DNA of 5,915 bases from an uncultured Clostridia bacterium. GTDB taxonomy: Bacteria; Bacillota; Clostridia; Oscillospirales; CAG-272. The translations under genes were made by a program, and so were the position numbers. Positions 1 to 4,829 of this stretch are shown here, one piece after another. Below the pieces are notes generated by a model that saw only the letters and a program-made list of their open reading frames with translations, made no database searches and was not told where the DNA came from. The stretch's first letter is position 1; the number at the start of each line of letters is the position of its first letter. Location of the stretch: positions 1 to 5,915 of the forward strand of contig CAMGRB010000099.1 of assembly GCA_946061315.1 (NCBI GenBank), given 5' to 3'.

Positions 1-67
1 AAGGTCCATGGTTGAGAACTGTTCGCCCTTAGTCTCAGACGCAGGTTTGACATCCAATAATATTTTT
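1..67 (-). other. Probable frameshift and out-of-frame continuation of the secreted protein gene
   Basis: In the annotated frame the protein ends NIIGCQTCV and meets two stops in quick succession. If one base is dropped from the A5 run on the minus strand (T5 at 63-67 on plus), translation continues open to the window edge, reading ISDSDVKILLDVKPAS and then ETKGEQFSTMDL. 'EQFSTMDL' resembles the 'W-x-x-iDLG' strand of discoidin domains and lies at about the expected distance after the 'ISDSD' (DGD-like) motif. The first discoidin-like domain of the same protein has a similar spacing between IVDGK and FTYLG. The indel may be a real mutation, a phase-variable homopolymer or a sequencing/assembly error. 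The alternative is a genuine C-terminus at 35. Confidence 0.5.
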
Positions 68-1243
68 AACATCAGAGTCAGAGATCTTAGCCCAGCTTTG
101 AGCTCCTCCGGCATAATTACTTGTTGCCGTAGCCGATTTTACGTTATAGCTCTTTATAACCGACGTGTTGTCAGAATATCTCGCAATAGGGAGATCGTCC
201 GTATACGAATAACCGCATCCGCTTCTCTTACAAGTATATTCCATCTTACCTTTTTCGGTAATTGAAGAACGCTTTACAAGCACGCCCTCATCAAAATCGT
301 GACCCAGAGCGTTTACAAAGTTGTCTTTATAGGTTTCTTCGCAAGCTGCGTCTGTACATTTATAAAGAGTGTATCCTCTGTCGGTACAAGTGGGAGCAAT
401 AACCGTGCCTGCATCCCAATTATGTGCGCCCGTTGCGGGGATAGCCTCGGTAGTAGTCGTCTGACAAACGGTACAAGTAAACGTCTTAACGCCGGGGGCT
501 GTATCGGTTGCCGGGGTCGTTACGGTTCCCTCATCCCACGTATGTATTCCCGATGCAGGTATTGTCTCTTCTTTTACAGCACCGCACTCACACTTATAAA
601 CTCTTTTGCCTTTCTCTGTGCAAGAAGGAGCAACGCTGCTTTCGGAATCATAGACATACGCATGAGAGCCTATCTCTGCGTACGTTTCAACTTCCCAGAT
701 ATAAGCCAACCCGCTCCAGCTCGGTTCACCCGACAGAGCTTTGACTTTCATCTCTATTTTAGAAGCTCGTACATTTATCTTGTCGATAATAACTTCTGTA
801 AGATCCGTTGTATCAATACTTTCGGTTTCATAAACCTTATTGCCGTCCATATCATAAAAGAAGAACTGAACGTTGGTGACATTATATGTATCCATAGAAA
901 TCTCTTTGCCATATGAAACCGTACCGCTACCATTTACTGTGGCAACTATTTTATTGAACGTGTTCTCTCCCAGATAAGTAAACAATATCGAAAAATTTTG
1001 TGTCTTGGGAGAATACGTTCCGGTGTCGACTTTCCCGTCAACAATACGCGTCAAATCGGTGCGTTTTCCGGATCCGCTATCCAGTACGTTCCCATTACTG
1101 TCAACCACGGAAATGGATAGTGCCTCCGAGGCAATATTATTTTCTCCTGCCGTACATTTATCGTCTGACGAAGCAAACGCGGTAACCGATATTACGGACA
1201 GTACCATAAGTACGGAAAGAAAGAAAGATAAAACTTTTTTCAT
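35..1243 (-). CDS. Secreted discoidin-like protein with four Cys-containing ~40-residue repeats (probably frameshifted at its 3' end)
   Basis: Encodes 402 residues up to a stop at 35-37. Residues 1-24 form a signal peptide (MKK, hydrophobic core, AFA before S25), so the protein is exported. Residues about 35-190 resemble a discoidin (F5/8 type C-like) domain: IVDGK near 67-71, a strand ending in TYLGE, and a closing IWEVETYAE. Four repeats follow, starting at H194, H234, H274 and H315, with the pattern H-W/Y-acidic-G-x-V-aPtC-x-x-G-x-y-x-C-C-ipalG. Their cysteine pairs are C218/C220, C257/C260, C296/C301 and C338/C343; repeats 2 and 4 lack the first 'PtC' cysteine. Such repeats occur in surface proteins of gut Clostridia; their function is not known to me. 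From about 360 a second discoidin-like region begins but breaks off abruptly (see the frameshift entry). The start is supported by GGAGG at 1250-1254, 6 nt upstream. No cell-wall anchor is visible, but the 3' end lies outside the window. Likely role, by inference: binding surface or extracellular glycans. Confidence 0.8.
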   Translation of the reverse strand: MKKVLSFFLSVLMVLSVISVTAFASSDDKCTAGENNIASEALSISVVDSNGNVLDSGSGKRTDLTRIVDGKVDTGTYSPKTQNFSILFTYLGENTFNKIVATVNGSGTVSYGKEISMDTYNVTNVQFFFYDMDGNKVYETESIDTTDLTEVIIDKINVRASKIEMKVKALSGEPSWSGLAYIWEVETYAEIGSHAYVYDSESSVAPSCTEKGKRVYKCECGAVKEETIPASGIHTWDEGTVTTPATDTAPGVKTFTCTVCQTTTTEAIPATGAHNWDAGTVIAPTCTDRGYTLYKCTDAACEETYKDNFVNALGHDFDEGVLVKRSSITEKGKMEYTCKRSGCGYSYTDDLPIARYSDNTSVIKSYNVKSATATSNYAGGAQSWAKISDSDVKNIIGCQTCV

Positions 1244-1288
1244 AAAAATCCTCCATTTAGCTTTTCGCTACATATTTTACTATTATAA

Positions 1289-1317
1289 ATTATAGCACAC
1301 GCGTTGCGGTTTGTCAA
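1289..1317 (-). promoter_or_regulatory. Consensus sigma-A promoter of the secreted protein gene
   Basis: Read on the minus strand, TTGACA (1312-1317) is followed by a 17-nt spacer and TATAAT (1289-1294), a perfect match to the housekeeping consensus. Transcription should begin near 1282, giving a leader of about 40 nt. An A/T-rich tract (T-run on the minus strand, 1325-1331) just upstream of the -35 box could act as an UP-like element. A small hairpin (TAGC/GCTA arms, 1258-1270) sits just upstream of the ribosome binding site. Confidence 0.85.
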
Positions 1318-1374
1318 TACCGACAAAAAAAGTTTATCTATTTTTATTTTTTGTGCAATTATGACGGCAAGAAC

Positions 1375-1401
1375 TTTCCAAAATCTTAAAAAATTTGGAA
1401 A
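1375..1401. repeat. AT-rich inverted repeat between the tRNA terminator and the secreted-protein promoter
   Basis: TTTCCAAA (1375-1382) and TTTGGAAA (1394-1401) can form an 8-bp stem with an 11-nt loop. Neither strand shows a good T-run after it, so it is not a convincing terminator. It could be a secondary hairpin behind the tRNA terminator or a protein-binding palindrome. Confidence 0.35.
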
Positions 1402-1402
1402 T

Positions 1403-1436
1403 AAAAAACCTTGCAGCAATAAATGTGCAAGGTTTT
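1403..1436 (-). terminator. Rho-independent terminator of the tRNA-Lys gene
   Basis: On the minus strand the arms AAAACCTTGCA (1426-1436) and TGCAAGGTTTT (1405-1415) form an 11-bp stem around a 10-nt loop, ending in a run of six T (1403-1408) that overlaps the stem base. The stem begins at the final A of the encoded CCA, so the terminator directly abuts the tRNA. Confidence 0.85.
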
Positions 1437-1511
1437 GGTGCTCTTGCGGAGAGTCGAACTCCGGACACCTTGATTAAAAGTCAAGTGCTCTACCTACTGA
1501 GCTACAACGGC
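1436..1511 (-). tRNA. tRNA-Lys (anticodon UUU), encoded CCA, mismatched acceptor stem
   Basis: The cloverleaf is readable on the minus strand. Acceptor 5' strand GCCGTTG (1505-1511); D stem GAGC/GCTC with loop AGTAGGTA; anticodon stem CTTGA/TCAAG with loop CTTTTAA, giving anticodon TTT (Lys); 5-nt variable loop; T stem CGGAG/CTCCG with loop TTCGACT; acceptor 3' strand CAAGAGC (1440-1446); discriminator A (1439); CCA (1436-1438). The acceptor stem pairs at five of seven positions; C3-A70 and G4-G69 do not pair, because 1442-1443 would need to be CG rather than TC on the plus strand. All other stems are perfect, and promoter and terminator are present. It may therefore be functional, carry a sequence error, or be a decaying copy. 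Confidence 0.85.
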
Positions 1512-1530
1512 AAACTATTTAATTTCTTGT

Positions 1531-1546
1531 AAACGGTTGTCCGTTT
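1531..1546 (-). other. Hairpin in the tRNA 5' leader
   Basis: AAACGG and CCGTTT arms (6 bp, 4-nt loop) lie in the transcribed leader between the predicted start near 1550 and the tRNA 5' end at 1511. It may mark the precursor for processing, or may be incidental. Confidence 0.3.
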
Positions 1547-1556
1547 GCGCCTATAC

Positions 1557-1585
1557 ATAATATCACAGAGCGCAGATTTTGTCAA
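1557..1585 (-). promoter_or_regulatory. Sigma-A promoter of the tRNA-Lys gene
   Basis: On the minus strand TTGACA (1580-1585), 17-nt spacer, TATTAT (1557-1562; 5 of 6 to consensus). The predicted start near 1550 leaves a leader of about 39 nt before the tRNA. The -35 flank TTTGTCAATACC (plus strand, 1578-1589) is identical over 12 bases to that of the secreted-protein promoter (1310-1321). Confidence 0.8.
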
Positions 1586-1684
1586 TACCATTTTCAAAAA
1601 AAGTGCAAATTTTTTTCGGGCACGCGCTTTTTGATTGACGCTGAAATTCGTCGGAAGAAAAAACACTTTAATTGATGAAAACTA

Positions 1685-1713
1685 TTGAAAAAACGTTTTA
1701 CGTGTGATAAACT
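1685..1713 (+). promoter_or_regulatory. Probable promoter of the esterase gene, with palindromic operator candidate
   Basis: TTGAAA (1685-1690), 17-nt spacer, TAAACT (1708-1713). The -35 box is 5/6 and the -10 box 4/6 to consensus, so it is weaker than the other promoters here. The perfect 10-bp palindrome AAAACGTTTT (1690-1699) overlaps the last -35 base and the first half of the spacer. A central CG with flanking A/T arms recalls LacI-family operators, so a repressor could occlude polymerase here; that is inference. The rest of 1605-1684 shows nothing I recognise. Confidence 0.5.
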
Positions 1714-1745
1714 TTTCACAGTAAATATTCACAAGAGGTGATTTT

Positions 1746-2522
1746 ATGGAAAACAGAAAGATAATGCTATGGAAAAAGCCGCCGTATATTGAGTTTTCGG
1801 CTGAAAAATTCGAGGCGTCACTCAAAGAATTCAAGGTAAACGGCAAAAAGAGCGCTATGATAGTATGCCCGGGAGGTGCTTATGCTTGCAAGGCAGAGCA
1901 CGAGGGCGACCCTATTGCCGAAATGTTCAACGAGGGTGGAATAAACGCTTACGTGCTTGACTATAACGTTGCACCGTGCCACAAATTTGCTCCTCTTTCC
2001 GACGTACAGAGGGCAATTCGCACTTTAAGAAGCATGGGATATGAAAAGGTGGGCACCCTCGGCTTTTCGGCAGGCGGACATCTTTGCTGTACCTCGGCTA
2101 CGATGTATGATTTTGAAGCGTATGAAAAGACAGACGATATTGACAACTTCTCTGCCCGCCCCGACGCGTTCGTTCCCTGCTATCCCGTAGTGACGATGGA
2201 CAAAAAATACACTCATATGGTCTCACGCCAGTTATTGCTCGGAGATGAGTGGGAAAACGAGGAGCTTGCAGAGCTGTTCTCCAACGAAAAGCACGTAACG
2301 AAAAATACTCCTCCGTGCTTTTTATGGCACACGGCTACCGACGACGCAGTACCCGTGCAAAATTCTATTATGCTTGCAAACGCTCTTATCGAAAATAACG
2401 TAGAGGTTGAAATGCACATTTACTCCCACGGTTGCCACGGTCTTGGGCTTGCAAAAGAGTTTAACGACATATCGACATGGACGCAAAACTGCGTTATATT
2501 CTTGAAAAACAGAGGTTTTTAA
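1746..2522 (+). CDS. Alpha/beta hydrolase, acetyl-xylan/feruloyl esterase-like
   Basis: Encodes 258 residues of an alpha/beta-hydrolase fold protein similar in layout to carbohydrate acetylesterases (BD-FAE/Axe-like, COG0657 type). An oxyanion-hole segment CPGGAY lies at 41-46. The nucleophile elbow GFSAGG at 106-111 gives Ser108. HTATDDAVP at 195-203 gives the acid, probably Asp199, and SHGCHGLGL at 227-235 gives the base, probably His231. The triad is complete and the length suits a compact single-domain member. There is no signal peptide, so the enzyme is cytoplasmic and probably removes acyl groups from imported oligosaccharides; the exact substrate cannot be read from sequence. The start is supported by GAGGTGAT at 1735-1742, an extended match to the 16S anti-SD. 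The gene appears monocistronic, with its own promoter and a strong terminator, and converges on glmM. A small-molecule esterase or lipase-like role is the alternative. Confidence 0.85.
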   Translation: MENRKIMLWKKPPYIEFSAEKFEASLKEFKVNGKKSAMIVCPGGAYACKAEHEGDPIAEMFNEGGINAYVLDYNVAPCHKFAPLSDVQRAIRTLRSMGYEKVGTLGFSAGGHLCCTSATMYDFEAYEKTDDIDNFSARPDAFVPCYPVVTMDKKYTHMVSRQLLLGDEWENEELAELFSNEKHVTKNTPPCFLWHTATDDAVPVQNSIMLANALIENNVEVEMHIYSHGCHGLGLAKEFNDISTWTQNCVIFLKNRGF

Positions 2523-2530
2523 CAAATATA

Positions 2531-2562
2531 TGGTCTGCCACAATTTGCGGCAGACCATTTTT
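2531..2562 (+). terminator. Rho-independent terminator after the esterase gene
   Basis: TGGTCTGCC (2531-2539) pairs perfectly with GGCAGACCA (2549-2557) over a 9-nt loop, followed by five T (2558-2562). It starts 8 nt after the stop codon. It lies between convergent genes and could also slow leftward transcription from glmM, but the T-run on that side is poor. Confidence 0.9.
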
Positions 2563-2590
2563 CGTTATTTGATATTAAAAGCGTTATATT

Positions 2591-3946
2591 TTACTGCTTT
2601 ACGAGCTTGCGGTCGACCATTGCGCGATATACTTTGTCTATGCAGTCACGGCAGGTCTTTTCGGTCTTTGCCTCAACCATTATGCGAACGACCGGCTCGG
2701 TTCCGCTCTTTCTTAAAAGTATTCTGCCGTCGGAGCCGAGTTCTTTTGCCACGTTGTCACGGGCTTCAAGGACAAGCTCGTCAGAGAGTACTGCGTCCTT
2801 ACTGTCAACACGGACGTTTTTCGTTATCTGCGGATATATTTTTATGTCTTTTGCAAGCTCCGCAAGTGTTGTCTTATTCTCAAGGATAACCTCCATCAGT
2901 TTTATGGCGGTTATAAGTCCGTCGCCCGTTGCCGCATATTTGCTTAATATTACGTGTCCCGACTGTTCTCCGCCGAGGCAATGACCGTTTTTCATCATAC
3001 ATTCGTAAACGTACTTATCGCCGACGTCGGTCTGTACGTAATTTATCCCGAGTTCGTCAAGCGCTTTATAAAGTCCGAGATTTGACATAACGGTGGTTAC
3101 GACGGTATTGTTTGTAAGCGTTCCATTTGCCTTCATATACTTTGCAAAAACGTACATTATTATATCGCCGTCAATTATTCTTCCGTTTCCGTCAACGGCA
3201 ATACATCTGTCGGCATCGCCGTCAAAAGCAAAGCCGACGTCAAGACCGTTTTTCTTTACGTATTTTGCAAGCACTTCTATGTGTGTTGAGCCGCAGTCTT
3301 TGTTGATATTCGTTCCGTCCGGCTGATTGTTTATAACGTGGGTCTTTGCGCCGAGTGTATCAAACACGTTTTTGGCTATCATCCACGCGCTTCCGTTTGA
3401 GGTGTCAAGCCCGACGTGCATATTTCTGTACGAGCGCGTGGCAAGAGTTATAAGGTATCCCACGTATCTGTTTCTGCCCGCAAAATAGTCAACGGTGCAG
3501 CCTATGTTTTCACCGGTTGCAAGCGGGATATAGTCCGTTTCGCTGTCAAGATATTCCTCTATCTTTTCTATTACCTCTTCCTCAAGTTTCTCGCCCTTGG
3601 AATTAAGCAGTTTTATCCCGTTATCATAAAAGGGATTATGCGATGCCGAAATCATTATTCCGCAATCAAAATCCTCCGTCCTTACAACGTACGAAACACT
3701 CGGAGTAGTGGTGACGTGCAAGAGGTATGCGTCCGCACCCGACGCCGCTATTCCAGATGCCAGAGCGTACTCAAACATATAGCTTGACCTTCTCGTGTCC
3801 TTGCCTATGACAACCTTCGATTTTTTGCCTGAATTAAGGTTTGAAAACCAATATCCGAGGAATCTTCCCACCTTGAATGCGTGTATTGCCGTAAGCTCTT
3901 TATTGGCTTCTCCTCTGAAGCCGTCCGTTCCGAAATATTTTCCCAT
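2591..3946 (-). CDS. glmM: Phosphoglucosamine mutase
   Basis: Encodes 451 residues, the normal length for GlmM, which converts glucosamine-6-phosphate to glucosamine-1-phosphate on the way to UDP-GlcNAc for peptidoglycan. It is cytoplasmic. All four signature segments are present: GTDGFRG near the N-terminus (6-12); the phosphoserine loop SASHNP with Ser102, the same position as in E. coli GlmM; the Mg-binding loop DGDADR at 242-247; and the sugar-binding GGEQSGH at 325-331. The C-terminal phosphate-binding RKSGTEP is at 412-418. The reading frame is open 12 codons further upstream, but the start at 3946 is preferred: MGKYFGTDGFRG is the family's N-terminus, and AGGAG (minus strand, 3952-3956) sits 5 nt before it. 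Phosphoglucomutase/phosphomannomutase is the main alternative, but the GEQSGH loop and length favour GlmM. Its usual Firmicutes neighbours cdaA and cdaR are not adjacent; the gene has its own promoter and a divergent neighbour. Confidence 0.96.
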   Translation of the reverse strand: MGKYFGTDGFRGEANKELTAIHAFKVGRFLGYWFSNLNSGKKSKVVIGKDTRRSSYMFEYALASGIAASGADAYLLHVTTTPSVSYVVRTEDFDCGIMISASHNPFYDNGIKLLNSKGEKLEEEVIEKIEEYLDSETDYIPLATGENIGCTVDYFAGRNRYVGYLITLATRSYRNMHVGLDTSNGSAWMIAKNVFDTLGAKTHVINNQPDGTNINKDCGSTHIEVLAKYVKKNGLDVGFAFDGDADRCIAVDGNGRIIDGDIIMYVFAKYMKANGTLTNNTVVTTVMSNLGLYKALDELGINYVQTDVGDKYVYECMMKNGHCLGGEQSGHVILSKYAATGDGLITAIKLMEVILENKTTLAELAKDIKIYPQITKNVRVDSKDAVLSDELVLEARDNVAKELGSDGRILLRKSGTEPVVRIMVEAKTEKTCRDCIDKVYRAMVDRKLVKQ

Positions 3947-3975
3947 AAAAACTCCTGAAAAAAAGAATTGATATA

Positions 3976-4004
3976 TTGACATTTGTTCTACGATATGATA
4001 ACAT
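3976..4004 (+). promoter_or_regulatory. Promoter of the SDR-fucosidase unit, overlapping the glmM promoter
   Basis: TTGACA (3976-3981, perfect), 17-nt spacer, TAACAT (3999-4004, 4/6). The predicted start is near 4011, about 30 nt before the SDR start codon. Its -10 box overlaps the glmM -10 box at 3999-4000, and the two polymerase footprints cover nearly the same DNA, so both cannot be occupied at once. Confidence 0.6.
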
Positions 4005-4023
4005 AACTTACAGTAAAAGTCAA
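3995..4023 (-). promoter_or_regulatory. Sigma-A promoter of glmM
   Basis: On the minus strand TTGACT (4018-4023), 17-nt spacer, TATCAT (3995-4000), each 5/6 to consensus. The start would be near 3988, giving a leader of about 40 nt with no obvious riboswitch. Its -10 box overlaps that of the rightward promoter by two bases. Confidence 0.75.
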
Positions 4024-4040
4024 TACATGCGGAGGCAAAA

Positions 4041-4796
4041 ATGAATATTGCTGTGATAACCGGCGCGTCAAGCGGTCTTGGAGTTGAATTTTACAAAGAA
4101 ATGCAAAAAGAAGACCTTGACGAGATATGGATAATGGCAAGGCGCAAGGGCAAGCTTGATGAGGTTGCCGAAAAATACGGCAAGATTAAAACGAGAGTCG
4201 TTGCCATGGACATTACCGCAAGAGAAAATATCGAAAAGTATTCCCTGCTTCTCAAGGAAGAAAATCCGAACGTAAAGTTTCTTATAAACAACGCGGGCTT
4301 CGGTACGATAGGCAATCTTGACGAGGCGGATTATAAAGTACAAGGCGATATTGTCAATCTGAACGTGCGCGCTCTTACGGAGATAACTGCCGTTTCTCTA
4401 CATTATATGCAAAAAGGCTCAAAGATAATAAACACCTGTTCGATAGCATCGTTTGTTCCGAATGCGAGAATGACTGTTTATTCCGCAAGCAAAGCCTACG
4501 TTTTGAGCTTTACAAAATCGTTGAGATACGAGCTTAAAAAGAGGGGCATCAACGTAACGGCGGTCTGCCCCGGTCCTATGAGCACGGAATTTCTCGAGGT
4601 GGCGGGTATTGACAAGGGCGTTTCCAAAACCTTTGACACTCTGCCCTACTGCGACCCCGAAAAAGTGGCAAGGCTCGCCGTAAAAGCGTCGAAAAAAGGC
4701 AGATGCGTCTGCACGCCGCGTGCCTTTTATAAGTTTTACAGATTCCTTGCAAAAGTTCTCCCGCACTCATGGCTTATGGGTGCAAGCAAAACCTGA
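4041..4796 (+). CDS. Short-chain dehydrogenase/reductase (SDR) family oxidoreductase
   Basis: Encodes 251 residues, the standard length of a classical SDR with one Rossmann domain. The cofactor loop TGASSGLG is at 7-14. The two arginines after the second strand (MARRK, R34-R35) suggest NADP(H) rather than NAD(H). NNAG is at 83-86, Asn108 falls in NLNV, the catalytic Ser is in the NTCSIAS segment (probably Ser134), and YSASK at 147-151 supplies Tyr147 and Lys151. CPGPM follows at 176-180. It most resembles the DltE/COG0300-type SDRs; the substrate cannot be told. A basic, aromatic C-terminal tail (from about 226) has a mildly hydrophobic stretch but no clear membrane helix. GGAGG at 4031-4035, 5 nt before ATG, supports the start. 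The fucosidase gene follows after 33 nt with no terminator, so the two are probably co-transcribed. Whether the SDR acts on a fucose-derived metabolite is speculation. Confidence 0.9.
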   Translation: MNIAVITGASSGLGVEFYKEMQKEDLDEIWIMARRKGKLDEVAEKYGKIKTRVVAMDITARENIEKYSLLLKEENPNVKFLINNAGFGTIGNLDEADYKVQGDIVNLNVRALTEITAVSLHYMQKGSKIINTCSIASFVPNARMTVYSASKAYVLSFTKSLRYELKKRGINVTAVCPGPMSTEFLEVAGIDKGVSKTFDTLPYCDPEKVARLAVKASKKGRCVCTPRAFYKFYRFLAKVLPHSWLMGASKT

Positions 4797-4829
4797 TTAC
4801 AAAAAAATTTATTATACAGAGAGGTAATT

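Noticed and set aside
299..916. Open frame of about 205 codons on the plus strand
   Set aside because: Lies wholly antisense to the secreted protein gene, which has signal peptide, repeats, RBS and promoter. No RBS or recognisable product in this frame.
1375..1401. AT-rich hairpin as a second terminator
   Set aside because: No T-run follows on either strand, and the stem is A/T-rich; kept only as an inverted repeat.
1685..1705. Catabolite-response (cre) site near the AAAACGTTTT palindrome
   Set aside because: The TG to CG spacing is two bases too long for the CcpA cre consensus, so only a generic LacI-type operator is suggested.
3947..3982. Longer glmM start giving an extra N-terminal MSIYQFFFSGVF
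   Set aside because: The family begins at MGKYFGTDGFRG, and the AGGAG site at 3952-3956 fits only the start at 3946.
3947..4040. Riboswitch or structured leader upstream of glmM or the SDR gene
   Set aside because: Predicted leaders are only about 30-40 nt, too short for a known riboswitch, and no glmS-type ribozyme motif is seen.
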